Origin: Iris pallida
Taxonomy: Eukaryota > Streptophyta > Magnoliopsida > Asparagales > Iridaceae
Direction of reading: 5' to 3'
Length of the DNA: 64,000 nt
Assembly: GCA_029216955.1 (NCBI GenBank)
Contig: JANAVB010006999.1
Span: forward strand, 3,221,851 to 3,285,850
Shown: positions 24,549-38,620 of the stretch, piece after piece
Layout of the letters: every line of letters begins with the position of its first letter
How positions within the stretch are numbered: the first letter of the stretch is position 1
The notes under the pieces: model-generated
What the model saw: the letters and a program-made list of their open reading frames with translations, nothing else
What the model was told of the DNA's origin: nothing
Databases searched by the model: none
Translations under genes and position numbers: made by a program

Positions 24549-26073
24549 TCAAGGTATGAGAAAAAACATACCTCCTGAGTCGAACAAGTGCGGATACCAA
24601 GATCTAATCTCGTCCTTGTGCTCCCAGGTTGACTCTTCCGGAGAGTGATGGCCCCAAGCGACATGGACAAGACTAATAGTCTGGTTCTAGAGCACCTTCT
24701 CTCGCCGGTCCAAAATAGACATGGGTTGTTCCTCGTAAGTTTGGTCGGTACCAACGACTAACTCCGAATAGTCGAGGACGTGACTCGGATCTGGGACATA
24801 CCCACGCAACTGAGATACATGAAACACATCATGTATGCCAGATAGCGAGGAAGGAAGGGCAAGCCGATAAGCAACATCGCCTACCCGAGCGAGAATCTCA
24901 AAAGGACCAACGAATCTTGGACTAAGCTTTCCTCGGGTTCCAAATCTAATGACACCCCGAGTCGGCAAAATTCGTAGAAACACTTGGTCACCGACACCAA
25001 ACTCTAGAGGCCTTCGATGTCGATCTACCCAGTGGCAGTGTCTGTCTTGCGCGACTCGAAGTCGTTCTCTGATCATCTTTACTATTTCTACGGTCTGCAT
25101 GATCATCTCTGGTCCCAACAATTTTCGTTCTCCCACATCGTCCCATGCCAGAGGGGATCTGCACTTCCTTCCATATAATGCTTCAAACGGCGCCATCTGT
25201 ATACTTGCCTGATAACTATTATTGTAAGAGAACTCTACTAGATGAAGATGATCTTCCCAAGTTCCGCCGAAGTCCAAAGTACAAGCCCGTAACATATCTT
25301 CCAAGGTCTGACTGGTTCTCTCTGATTGTCCATCCGTCTGCGGATGACAGGCTTTATTGAACCTCAACTTGATACCCAAACTTTGGTGCAAACTCCGCCA
25401 AAAGTGAGAGGTGAACCGGGTGTCTCTATCTGATACTATGCTGACTGGAACACCATGCTGCCTCACGATATGCTTCATATATATTTCTGCAAGCTGCTCA
25501 GCAGACTGCCCTATTCTAAAAAGAAGAAAATATGCAACCTTTGTGAGCCGATCCACGATTAGCCAAACTGTGTTTCGACCGGTCGGAGATCTAGGTAAAC
25601 CGGTCACAAAGTCCATCGTAATGTGCTCCCACTTCCACTCCGGAATAGGAAGCAGCTGTAACAATCCTGCTGGTCTCTACTGCTTTGCCTTCACTTGCTG
25701 ACATACCAAATATCTGGATACAAACCTCGCTATCTCCTTTTTTATGCCATTACATCAAAAGTGTTGCTTTATATCTTGGTACATCTTTGTGCCTCCGGGA
25801 TGAATGGAATAAGTAGAACTATGAGCCTCTGACATAACTTCTTGTCGAAGGTCTCCACCTGGTACACAAAAACGGTTTCCGAACCTAAGTATACCATCCT
25901 CATGGATTACTAACTCCTTCCTGAGACCTGACTCACACTCTGATTGAAGCTTCTGGATCCGCGGATCCCCTGTCTAGGCTGCTCTGATCCTCTCTACTAA
26001 AGTAGACTAAATCTGCAAACTGGCCATAACTCATGTATCTTATGGAAAGATCACTTCAATTCCTATTTTCTGA
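24549..26073 (-). pseudogene. Integrase part of element C pol
   Basis: The open segment 25664-24687 (325 codons) carries WKWEHITMDFVTGLP, SDRDTRF and TDGQSERT, so the DDE core is intact, and the C-terminal module LEFGVGDQVFLRILPTRG. The zinc-binding region upstream is broken: stops occur near 25680, 25750 and 26010, and the first Cys of the usual CxxC reads as Tyr (YLVC). A TAG after KVL separates the chromodomain-like tail (W-HHSPEESTWE), which ends at 24549. The upstream end was separated from RNase H by element D. Confidence 0.87.
26069..26073. other. Target-site duplication of D, left copy
   Basis: TCTGA here against CCTGA at 36778-36782, one transition apart, immediately outside the two ends of D. 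Confidence 0.75.
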
Positions 26074-27540
26074 TATCACGACCCGTACCCTGATTAGAGG
26101 CACGAGTACGTGGTTACGTCCAGCCTACGCCACAGAATCGACGGTAGAACGCTATATAGGTCGTCTATAAAAACTACATTAAATAGTATAAAGGTACCTG
26201 TACAGTATATATACTCCGAATGGAGGTGACATAGCAATACAGTCTCAATCACAAAGTAAAACTAAGGAGATAGCACGGAAAGGAAATATGATAGATGAAA
26301 GTAGAAAATAAGTTCGAGATCCACACAAGCCCAAAGATATACACAACACCACAGAGTCACAGAAAATAAATATAAGCTACTACAGTCTAAAACAAGAAGC
26401 TGGATCGCAGTCCAGGTAAGCCTAAATAAACTAACTACTCTGGGAGTACAAAGTCTAGTGCCTCTACTAACAAGCCACAGTCTAGGTCTACTCCATCTGA
26501 CTCGACCCCATAATAGGTCGGACAATCTGCCTCAAAATTATCTATAATATATCAACGGTATCTTATCAAAAAAATGAGCAAGTACAAACACCAACAGCAG
26601 TTCCATATGAATTAACAAATTTTATAAGAGACAGTGTAATGAAATATAAGACAAAATCAACAGGAAATATATATCAAGATGTGAGTACTGAATAGGACGA
26701 CAATATATATATATATATATATGACGACTTAGGAACTATTCGAAAATTGAGTTACAACCCTTAAACCAAACAAGGACCGGGGTTGTAACCCTTCTCCCGA
26801 ACAGAACTTAGCCTCCTACGATAATAAATATAAAAGGTGCCTTGAATTATTAGTGCGTTATGTGATCGGCTTGGGAAAATATGATCAGGCTTTCCATCCG
26901 ACCGGCTATGAACAATGTTTACAATAGAGCGGTAAGGCCAGTCACCATGGAAAGCTATGAACAGTGTAGGGTAAGGCTTTACCCGTCGTGAGACGAGGGT
27001 ATAGCTATGAACAATGTATAGAATAATATAGAAATTTTGATCACACAACCACTAATAACTCCCCCATCCCCGAATAGTATAATGGATCTGGACATGACAC
27101 GTCATGACATGAGATTCCATAAGAGGGTAGCAAGTCCCCTTAGGAATCGATGTCTTACCAATACACGGAAATAAGACAGAATATGTACCAATATACCATG
27201 AAAATCTAGGAACAACATCCTATGTCATGATCCAACATATACTAGTCCGTGAACTATCGTGACTGAAAATCGAGTAAGACACTACAACTGAATCGGATAT
27301 AGCAGATATCAAGACAATAAAAACTATCAGTGAATGTACTCGCCTGCGGTCCTGAGCTGATAAGGTGAACAGATGCTCAGAGTAATCACAGACCTAAAGA
27401 TGAGACATCATAAGTCAAAACAGGGTTTAATAATGAAATTGAAGCTAATCAAATCATGATATGCAAGTCTAAGTCAAACTAGGTCATATTGATCCAAACT
27501 AGAACAAACAAGGTCACGGGAAGTCAATCCAAGTCAAACT

Positions 27541-27756
27541 AAGTCAATCTGGGTCAAAGGTTGACTTACAGTTGACTTTTGGTTAACTGGTCAACTCTGG
27601 TCAACTCTAGGTCAACCCTAGGTCAAACCAGGCAAATGTTGACTAACAGTTGACTTTCAGTGAACTGGTCAACTCTGGTTTGGTTTTGGGTCAATTCAAG
27701 GTAAAGTGTTGACTCGTAGTTGACTTTGGTCGAAAAGTCAACTCTTGGTCAACGGG
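27541..27756. promoter_or_regulatory. TTGAC cluster in LTR D1
   Basis: More than ten TTGAC cores on either strand with the GGTCAACTCTAGGTCAACC arrangement also seen in A. The second copy is at 33411-33620 in LTR D2. Confidence 0.5.
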
Positions 27757-27779
27757 GGTCAAAACTAGACTAAACTAAC

Positions 27780-29150
27780 CTTATCTAACCATTACCTACC
27801 AAGACAACCCATTTCTAACCCCATCTTAACAATCAAAACCCTTCTTAGACTTTACCCCAAAATCCTACTTTTACCCTCTAAGATACTGATTTGTATCTTA
27901 GGATACCCACTCATCTACATCCTAACATAACTAACGTAGATACTAGATACTAGTAAGATACCAACCTATATCTTATCCCAAGATACCATATACCTTAGCC
28001 CTATTGATATCCTAATATCAATACCTTAGTTGAAAACCCAATACCTTAGTTTAGGTATAAATACCTTAACTACCAAGATACCAATCTTAGATATCTAATA
28101 TCTATCATAAGCTACTAGCTAACCAATAACTTAGATTTCTAACCTTAGTTATCTAGGTAAACCCAAAACCTTACCTTGTAATAAGGTAAACCCATTACCT
28201 TAAGGTAAGATAAACCATTACCTTGGTTGGAAACTAAAACCTTAACCTCTAATACTAATACCTTAAATATCTAGCCTCTAACCATTCACCCTAATTATTA
28301 GATAGACAATACCTTAGTAGCTAATACCTTAGTATAAAGTAAACCCCCTCTACCTTGTAGGTAAGTCCCCTTAACCTTGTAGGTAAATACATTACCTTAA
28401 GGTACTAGGCAAATACCCAAAATATTCTAAGATACTACTATGGTATCTCAAGATATCACTCTATATCCCAACTTATACCTTTAATATAAGATACTAATCA
28501 ACTCTAACATATAACTTCTAACCATCTATTCTAACTTAGAAACCAAACACAACTAACATCCACTAACTAATATCTATCCATAATATATATGTATATATAT
28601 CCATCTCTAACTCTAACCAACTAACATATGTCATCTCTAACTAACAATAACATAGACTAACACAACTAATTATCTAACTTATACAAGCTATCACTATCTA
28701 ACTTCTAAGATATCTCTAACCTCTACATAGATTCTATCATAACCACTAACATACTAACATATCCATACATACAACAATTAAATTCTTCTCCACTCCAATA
28801 CTAACACACACACAAACACATATACCTAATCCACCACCCTTCTCTTCTAATACACCTACATACATCTATATACAAATACACTACCACTCAACCAAAACAC
28901 AATCACTCAACAAACCACACTAGCCTCAAGTCAAATAGGATGGCATGATCCTCCCAACTCTCTCACCTTCACAACACACACACTATACTACCATCTATAC
29001 AACATTAAACACACACTAGCACATATCCTCTATCAATTTCACTTCTCTCCACTAACCACACACATCCTTATCTCATTCAAACACACACACTATACTAACA
29101 TACATTACATAACAATAATATATATATATATATATCTATATACATATATG
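27780..29150. repeat. G-poor stretch with repeated TACCTTA
   Basis: The plus strand is almost free of G over more than 1 kb. The first half (27890-28440) repeats TACCTTA and the palindrome ACCTTAAGGT; the second half is CTAAC/ACACA-rich. The copy at 33630-35030 has the same character. Confidence 0.7.
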
Positions 29151-30921
29151 TACTATATCATACATATTCTTGACAACCTATGATACCTACATTTATATGA
29201 TATCCATACTAGGCTCATAGGTTACACAAAATGCCTACGTCGCATAGTCACTCTTTTACTTAAAATCAATACTGTATCAATTGGGCCTTCACTAAATTCT
29301 AGGATTAAAGTATGTTGTAGCTCTTCGTGTTAGCTTTTCGAAACTTCAAATGTATGGCATTTTCATGTTCGAAAGCTCCCGGAATCGTGAAAACACCGAA
29401 ACGCGTTCGTCTTTCGTACAGCTGACACTCAAACAATTATACAGAAAGTTCTAGAACGAATTTGGCCTATTAATATATATATTTGGAAAGCTAACTTCGA
29501 TACGGTTTTTTAAAAAAAACGGAAGGTTAATTGGAGTTCTGAGATAAAAGTTATGGTATTTCTAAGTTGCTCTGGCTACTAAAAACGTGGATAAAAATTA
29601 TGACGAATTTGGATTGTTTTGAACAAAAGAAACACATGTAGGCCAAGATACTTGGATATGAACATAGCTATCTAAATAAAACTTATTCTAACCATCCTAA
29701 CTAAGATTAATCCACTCTCTAACCATCCTAAAATTGAAATTAAACCACAAATAGCCTATTTACATAAACACAAACACATGGGGTGTCCTATATTGGAAAC
29801 TCCACAAGTAGGACACCAAACATATTCAAACTTCCTAAAGAGGACTCCAAAGAGCCTCAAATTAAAATCTAATGGTTGTACATGCATGGGGGTGGATCCT
29901 ATGGATTCAAATCTTACTAAAATACAAGAGAAATTGAAATAGAGAGATGGTTACACCTATTGGAAGTGGGATCCCAATGATACACTTAAAGGACACGGTT
30001 TCGACACGAAAGCTCCTCCAAAATGGACACCCTTCCTTGCTCCCAATCCTTGCTAGCACCTCCTCCTTGGTTGAATGAGAAGAAATGGTGAAAGAGTGGA
30101 AGAAGAATGGAGGAATTTGGAGATCAAAATCAAGAGGGAAGCTCTCAAGTTTGGAAAAGAACAAATTTGGGAAATAAAGAGGCAAGTGTGAAATAAAAGA
30201 GAGGGACACCTCTCCCCCTATAGGTGGCTGTCCATAATGCCCTAATGGACCTATGTGAAATGTCCAAGATGCCGCTACAAGTCTCCTTTGGGTCAACTTA
30301 AGTCATGACAAGGTTTGTGGTCAAAAAGGTCAAGTTTAAGTCTCTAATTTGACCATTCTAAGCAAGTGGAATTAGTCTAATGACACTAACTTAATTAGTG
30401 GGATTTATGGGCCATGACTAACTAATCTTGGGGTCCCGTCTAGAGTCTAAGCTACCCGGGTCACTAACACAAGTCGGAACGAAACGAAACTCAAACCCGA
30501 CTAAACAAATCCCGTAAAATCAATGTTAAAATATAAAAATTCCTAAAATATTAAAATATAAAAAATGACCAAAATTACAATACATCAATTTAAATATTAT
30601 TAAAATAATCTAAAATTTAACAATTAATCAAAATCCTAAATAATTCAAAAGTCACAAAATGACCAAAATATCCTTAGCCGAAAAAGTGGTAATTAGCTAA
30701 ACTAATCACATAGGTTAGGCCTCCATGGTCATGGTTAGTTTATAGGCTAAGTAGCTCTAAGGTTACACTAGCCAAAGAACAAAATCACAAAACACTAATT
30801 TAATTATATTAAAATAATTAAAATTTATCAATGAATCAATAACATGATTTAAACCTATTATTAAATAATCAATTTTATAAAAGTTCAAAATTACCCTTAT
30901 TGTAGAAAAGTGGTGGTTACA

Positions 30922-31939
30922 AATCTACCCTCCTTAGAAAAATTTCGTCCTCGAAATTAAGATGGCCATACTCCTTCTAGTTTAAACCACCAACAATCAA
31001 GGTCAAGAAAACTATATCTAAAACATGCAAATTGTGGTCATACTGGTCGTGATATCACGGTCTTGATCAGAGTCAATATACTATCTATCACAGCACAAAA
31101 CATCCTGACAGGTACTAATGGAATCACAAACAAGATGGAAAGAAAAATAGGAAGGAAAGACCTGCTAACCCGTCACCCGTAGCGTCGGTCTACTAGACTG
31201 TCAGCACAAAAGTCCTGCACCTCTGGGGTATATTCTTCTGATGGTGCGGGGCACGGTGCTGCGCTACAGGTGGCCTAGCTCCCTCTATCCAATCCATCAT
31301 ACTCAAGTAATATCCATACTGATATTCTACTCCATTATACTAGGGCACCATCTATATGGTATATATTCTATAATCTGAAAATCATACCCGTCTATCCAGA
31401 AACATGTTACCAGAATCTTCGTCACACCAGTAAGTATGGCTGCGATAATCCATAGTCTACAACTAATGTACGTACCTCTAGAATCATAGTATTTAAAATT
31501 TTCGTATTGCCACTAGCTTGGCTGCGAAAACTTTAAATTCCCACACCCGAGAAATATATCCAAAATCAGACTCTATCTCATCGCCAAACCAGCTAATATG
31601 GCTGTAGAAGACTCTAGATTCCATGACTGATGCAACCTAGCCCATAATGTTATCTTGGTAAAAAATCAAGTCAATAATGAATACCAAGAATCAAATTCAA
31701 CAATGAACAAGGAAGTAGACAGAAACTGTCGAAAACGAATTTCCAGATAGTTTATAATGAGATTCGCAAGGGTCATCCCAAGAATCTTCTCAAGTAGTCC
31801 TAACTGTGATTGAGTAACCTTAGCCTATCGCCTATATCTTCTAAACCTGTAGCAGGCTCGTAGCAGCACTCTAAGTCGAGCACCAATACGACATCGCACT
31901 AATTGTGACTTCTAACCTGCATGGGCCACCACAAAAACG
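30922..31939 (-). other. Interior of element D, non-coding
   Basis: Begins with the polypurine tract (minus strand CTAAGGAGGGTAGATT) and ends with the primer-like block TGGTGGCCCATGCAGGT at 31915-31931. No gag or pol motif is present. Three diverged ~85-base repeats around ATGGCTGCGA/TAATATGGCTG lie at about 31420-31640. Confidence 0.8.
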
Positions 31940-34900
31940 TGTCATGACCCGTACCCTAATTAGGGGCACGAGTACATGGTTATGTCCAGCCTACGCCACA
32001 GAATCGGTGGTAGAACGCTGTATAGGTCGTCTACAAAAACTACACTAAACAGTATAAAGGTACCTGTACAGTATATACACTCCGAATGAAAGTGACATAG
32101 CAATACAGTCTCAATCACAAAGTAAAACTAAGGTAGATAGCACGAAAAAAAAATATGATAGATGAAAGCGGAAAATAAGTTCGAGATCCACACAAGTCCA
32201 AAGCTATACACAACACCATAGAGTCACAGAAAATAAATATAAGCTACTATAGTCTAAAACAAGAAGCTGGACCGCAGTCCAGGCAAGCCTAACTAAACTA
32301 ACTACTCTGGGAGTACAAAGTCTAGTGGCTCTACTAACAAGCCACGGTCTAGGTCTACTCCATCTGACTCGACCCCATAATAGGTCGAATAATCTGCCTC
32401 AAAATTATCTGTAATATATCAACGGTATCTTGTCAGAAAAATGAGCAAGTACAAACACCAACAGCAATTCCATATGAATTAACAAATTCTATAAGAGACA
32501 TTGTAATAAAATATAAGACAAAATCAACAGGAAATATATATCAAGATGTGAATACTGAATAGGACGACAATATATATATATAGGACGACTTGGGAACTAT
32601 TCGGAAATCGAGTTACAATCCTTAAACCAAACAAGGACCGGGGTTGTAACCCTTCTCCCGAACAGAACTTAGCCTCCTACGATAATAAATATAAAAGGTG
32701 CCTTGAATTATTAGTGCGTTATATGATCGGCTTGCGAAAATATGATCAGGCTTTCCATTCGAACGGCTATGAACAATGTGTACAATAGAGCGGTAAGGCC
32801 AGTCACCATGGAAAGCTATGAACGATGTAGGGTAAGGCTTTACCCGTCGTGAGGCGAGGGTATAGCTATAAACAATGTATAGAACAGTGTGGGAATTTTG
32901 ATCACACAACCACTAATAACTCCCTCATCCCCAAATAGTATAATGGATCTGGACATGACACGTCATGACATGGGATTCCATAAGAGGGTAGCAAGTCCCC
33001 TTAGGAATCGATGTCTTACCAATACATGGAAATAAGACAGAATATGTACCAATATACTATGAAAATCTAGGAACAATATCCCATGTCATGATCCAACATA
33101 TATTAGTCTGTGAACTATCGTGACTGAAAATCGAGTAAGACACTACAACTAAATCGGATATATCAGATATTAAGACAATAAAAACTATCAGTGAATGTAC
33201 TCGCCTGCGGTCCTGAGCTGATAAGGTGAACAGATGCTCAGAGTAATCACAGACCTAAAGATGAGACATCATAAGTCAAAACAGGGTTTAATAATGAAAT
33301 TGAAGCTAATCAAATCATGATATGCAAGTCTAAGTCAAACTAGGTCATATTTAGCCAAACTAGAACAAACAAGGTCACAGAAAGTCAATCCAAGTCAAAC
33401 TAGGTCAATCTGGGTCAAAGGTTGACTTACAGTTGACTTTTGGTTAACTGGTCAACTCTGGTCAACTCTAGGTCAACCCTAGGTCAAACTAGGCAAATGT
33501 TGACTAACAGTTGCCTTTCAGTCAACTGGTCAACTCTGGTTTGGTTTTGGATCAATTCTAGGTAAAGTGTTGACTTGTAGTTGACTTTGGTCAAAAAGTC
33601 AACTCTTGGTCAACGGGGGTCAAAACTAGACTAAACTAACCTTATCTAACCATTACCTACCAAGACAACCCATTTCTAACCCCATCTTAACAATCGAAAG
33701 CCTTCTTAGACTTTACCCCAAAATCCTACTTTTATCCTCTAAGATACAGATTTGTATATTAGGATACCCACTCATCTACATCCTAAGATAACTAACGTAG
33801 ATACTAGATACTAGTAAGATACCAACCTATATCTTATCCCAAGATACTATATACCTTAGTCCTATTGATATCCTAATATCGATACCTTAGTTGAAAACCC
33901 AATACCTTAGTTTAGGTATAAATACCTTAACTACCAAGATACCAATCTTAGATATCTAATATCTATCATAAGCTACTATGAAACCAATTAATAGCTTAGA
34001 TTTCTAACCTTAGTTATCTAGGTAAACCCAATACCTTACTTTGTAATAAGGTAAACCCATACCTTAAGGTAAGATAAACCATTACCTTGGTTGAAAGCTA
34101 AAACCTTCACCTCTAATACTAATACCTTAAATATCTAGCCTCTAACCATTCACCCTAATTATTAGATAGACAATACCTTAGTAGCTAATACCTTAGTATA
34201 AAGTAAACCTCCTCTATCTTTTAGGTAAGTCCCCTTTAACTTGTAAGTAAATACATTACCTTAAGGTACTAGACAAATACCCAAAATATCCTAAGATACC
34301 ACTATGGTAATATCACTCTATATCCTAACTTATACCTCTAATATAAGATACTAATCAACTCTAACATGTAACTTCTAACCATCTATTCTAACTTAGAAAC
34401 CTAACGGAACTAACATCCACTAACTAATATCTAACCATAACATATATGTATATATATCCATCTCTAACTCTAACCAACTAACATATGTCATCTCTAACTA
34501 ATAATAACATAGACTAACACAACTAATTATCTAACTTATACAAGCTATCACTATCTAACTTCTAAGATATCTCTAACATCTACATAGATTCTATCATAAC
34601 CACTAACATACTAACATATCCATACATACAACATTTAAATTCTTCTCCACTCCAATACTAATACACACACAAATACATATACCAAATCTACCACCCTTCT
34701 CTTCTAACACACCTACACACATCTATATACAAACACACTACCACTCAACCAAAACACAATCACTCAACAAACCACACTAGCCTCAAGTCAAATAGGATGG
34801 CATGATCCTCCCAACTCTCTCACCTTCATAACACACACACTACACTACCATCTATACAACATCAAACACACACTAGCACATATCCTCTATCAATCTCACT

Positions 34901-36777
34901 TCTCTCCACTAACCACACACATCCTTATCTCATTCAAACACACACACTATACTAATATATATTACATAACAATAATATATATATCTATATACATATATGT
35001 ACTATATCATACATATTCTTGACAATCTATGATACCTACATTTATATGATATCCATACTAGGCTCATAGGTTAGACAAAATGCCTACGTCGCATAGTCAC
35101 TCTTCTACTTAAAATCAATACTATATCAATTGGGCCTTCACTAATTTCTAGGATTAAAGTATGTTGTAGCTCTTCGTGTTATCTTTTCGAAACTTCAAAC
35201 GGATGACATTTTCGTGTCCGGAAGCTCCCGGAATCGCGAAAACACCGAAATGCGTTCGTCTTTCATACAGCTGACACTCAAACAATTCTACAGAAAGTTC
35301 TAGAACGAATTTGGCCTATTAATATATATATTTGGTAAGCTAACTTCGATACAGTTTTTTAAAAAAATAGAAGGTTAATTGGAGTTTTGAGCTAAAAGTT
35401 ATGGCATTTGTAAGTTGCTCTGGCTACTAAAAACGTGGATAAAAATTATGACGAATTTGGATTGTTTTGAACAAAAGAAACACATGTAGGCCAAGATACT
35501 TGGATACGAACATAGCTATCTAAATAAAACTTATTCTAACCATTCTAACTAAGATTAATCCACTCTCTAACCATCCTAAAATTGAAATTGAACCACAAAT
35601 AGCCTATTTACACAAACACAAACACATGGGGTGTCCTATATTGGAAACTCGACAAGTAGGACACCAAACATATTCAAACTTCCTAAAGAGGACTCCAAAG
35701 AGCCTCAAATTAAAATCTAATGGTTGTACATGCATGGGGGTGGATCCTATGGATTCAAATCTAACTAAAATGCAAGAGAAAGTGAAATAGAGAGATGGTT
35801 ATACCTATTGGAAGTGGGATCCCAATGATACACTCAAAGGACACGATTTCGACACGAAAGCTCCTCCAAAATGGACACGCTTCCTTGCTCCTTGCTCCCA
35901 ATCCTTGCTAGCACCTCCTCCTTGGTTGAATGAGAAGAAATGGTGAAAGATTGGAAGAAGAATGGAGGAATTTGGAAATCAAAATCAAGAGGGAAGCTCT
36001 CAAGTTTGGGGAAGAACAAATTTGGGGAAAAAAAGAGACAAGTGTGAAATGAAAGAGAGGGACACCTCTCCCCCTATAGGTTGCTGTCCATAATGCCCTA
36101 ATGGGCCTATGTGAAATGTCCAAGATGCCCCTACAAGTCTCCTTTGGGTCAACTTAAGTCATGACAAGGTTTGTGGTCAAAAAGGTCAAGTTTAAGTCTC
36201 TAATTTAACCATTCTAAGCAAGTTGAATTAGTCTAATGACACTAACTTAATTAGTGAGATTTGTGGGCCATGACTAACTAATCTTGGGGTCCCGTCTAGA
36301 GTCTAAGCTACCCGGGTCACTAACACAAGTCGGAACGAAACAAAACTCAAACCCGACTAAATAAATCCTGTAAAATCAATATTAAAATATAAAAATTCCT
36401 AAAATATTAAAATATAAAAAATGACCAAAATTATAATACATCAATTTAAATATTATTAAAATAATCTAAAATTTACCAATTAATCAAAATCCTAAATAAT
36501 TCAAAAGTCACAAAATGATCAAAATACCCTTAGCCGAAAAAGTGGTAATTAGCTAAACTAATCACATAGGTTAGGCCTCCATGGTCATGGTTAGTCTATA
36601 GGCTAAGCAGCTCTAAGGTTACACTAGCCAAAGCACAAAATTACAAAACACTAATTTAATTATATTAAAATAATTAAAATTTATCAATAAATCAATAACA
36701 TGATTTAAACCTATTATTAAATAATCAATTTTATAAAAGTTCAAAATTACCCTTATTTTAGAAAAGTGGTGGTTACA
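31940..36777 (-). repeat. LTR D2 (5' LTR)
   Basis: 4838 bases from TGTCATGACC to GGTTACA, matching D1. It has the same TTGAC cluster and G-poor stretch. The right side is followed by target duplication CCTGA and then C pol. Confidence 0.93.
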
Positions 36778-38164
36778 CCTGAAGATCTTCCAAAATGTGT
36801 CTCTGCATGGTTAGAATGAATGCACCACCTCTCCTGCTTAAGGCATCTGCTACCACATTCGCCTTGCCTGGATGATACTGAAGATTTACATCAAAGTCCT
36901 TTAGTAATTCCAACCATCTCCTCTGTCTCATGTTCAGGTCCTTCTGGGTAAACACATACTTTAAACTCTTATGATCAGTGTAAATCTCCACTCGATCTCC
37001 ATATAAATAGTGCCTCCATAACTTAAGCGAAAACACTACTGCTGCAAATTCCAGGTCGTGGGTTGGATAGTTCTTCTCATGATCTCGAAGCTGTCGAGAT
37101 GCATATGCTATCACCTTACCATGCTGCATCAACACACATCCAAGTCCCTTTCCGGATGCGTCACAATACACTGTAAACCCTCCCGATCCTACTGGAAGGG
37201 TCAAGATCGGGGCTGAGATTAATCTCTTCTTCAGTTCTTCAAATGATGTCTGACACTCTGCTGACCAAACAAACTCTACATCCTTATGCGTCAAACGCGT
37301 CAAGGGTGCCGAAATCCTAGCGAAGTCTGCCACGAACCTTCTGTAGTAACCTGCCAAACCCAAGAAACTACGCACTTCTGCTACCGTCTTCGGAACTGGC
37401 CAATTCTCTACTGCCTCAACCTTCTTCGGGTCTACTGATACTCCTGCTCCAAAAATAATATGTCCTAGGAACGAAATACGGTCCAACCGAAACTCACATT
37501 TACTAAGCTTCGCATAAAGTTGATGCTCCCTCAAGGTCTGCAAAACTGTTCGAAGATGTTTCTCATGTTCCTTCTCACTACTGGAATAGACGAGGATATC
37601 ATCTATAAATACTACTACAAACTTATCCAAATAGGGTAGAAAGATACGATTCATCAACTCCATGAACACGGTGGGGGCATTAGTCAGTCCAAATGTCATC
37701 ATCAGAAACTCATAATGCCTATACCGTGATCTAAATGTTGTCTTAGGTATGTCCTGCTCCCGGACCCTCACTTGATAATATCCAGATCGAAGATCAATCT
37801 TAGAGAAGATGCAAGCCTTACTCAATTGATCAAACAAGTCATCAATCCTTGGTAACGGATACTTGTTCTTCACGGTTACTGCATTCAACTGCCGGTAGTC
37901 AATGCACATCCGCGTCGATCCAACCTTCTTTGGTACCAAAATCACCGGTACTACCCAGGGCAAATTACTATCTCTGATAAACTGCTTCGCCTTCAGTTCT
38001 TCTTCATGCTGGAGTAACTTGTCCAACTCTGACTGCGATATCCTGTAAACTCTGTCGACTTTAGGCTCCGTTCCAGGATTTAACTCAATGCAAAACTCCA
38101 CATCTCTCACTTGTGGTAAACCTGGAAGCTCATCGGGAAATACATCAGCAAACTCTCTGACCAC
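36778..38164 (-). pseudogene. RT and RNase H of element C
   Basis: About 460 codons are open, from [15 protein letters not shown] to HILEDLQ, where D's LTR begins. RT shows [24 protein letters not shown] and [10 protein letters not shown] near residue 185; RNase H shows [24 protein letters not shown] and ADALSR. Catalytic residues appear intact. The frame is severed from integrase by element D, whose first bases add one Val and a stop. Confidence 0.92.
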
Positions 38165-38620
38165 TCTTGGAATCTATTTTTGCTCTACCATTGCTTCTGC
38201 AATGATTCCCTTGGGTTGATCCTCCAATGATCGGACAAAGACGAACTCCTCAACGCCGGGTACATTAAATACTACTCTATATTCCCGATAATCTATCGTC
38301 GCATGTCTGTCTCTCAACCAGTCCATGCCTAGGACAACGTCAAAGTTGCCCATGGGGAACTAAATCAAAGATGCGGGCAATATTCGCCCACTCACTACGA
38401 CTGGATATGCTAAGCACACTCTGCTAACTCCTACGAGCCTACTACCAGAGAGTATATTCATCCTCTCTAGCAATGCCTCGAACTCCAATCCAATACGTGT
38501 CGTAAATCGTATAGATATAAAAGAGTGGATAGCCCCCGAATCAAACAATGCTACTGCAGGAAAAGAGCTAATAGAAATATTACCTGCAACCACGTCGCCT
38601 GAAGCTAGTGCATCCTCCAA
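38165..38620 (-). pseudogene. Protease region of element C
   Basis: Aspartic protease that would mature the polyprotein. LFDSGAIHSF is the active site, followed by the FDVVLGMDWL motif typical of gypsy proteases. It is in frame with RT but broken by a TAG near 38360 and another just before 38164; both replace likely Gln codons. Confidence 0.85.

Larger units (their letters stand above)
26074..30921 (-). repeat. LTR D1 (3' LTR)
   Basis: 4848 bases matching 31940-36777. Its first two bases are TA where the sister has TG. It contains a TTGAC cluster, three AGCTATGAACAATGT-like repeats (26890-27030), a G-poor low-complexity stretch and a 129-codon ORF of unknown meaning (30296-29907) that is truncated in the sister LTR. 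Confidence 0.93.
26074..36777 (-). mobile_element. Element D: non-autonomous LTR retrotransposon
   Basis: Two LTRs of about 4.84 kb flank only 1018 bases of non-coding interior. Minus orientation is given by the primer-like block and polypurine tract. It is inserted between RNase H and integrase of C. LTR start (TGTCATGACCCGTACCC), leader and TTGAC cluster resemble element A, so D looks like a deletion derivative of the A-like family, moved in trans by such elements. Confidence 0.92.

Noticed and set aside
29907..30296. 129-codon minus ORF in LTR D1
   Set aside because: No domain, and truncated in the sister LTR (35834-36019), so not under evident protein constraint.
26074..36777. D repeats as a host segmental duplication
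   Set aside because: TG...CA ends, primer block, polypurine tract and target duplication show a retrotransposon.
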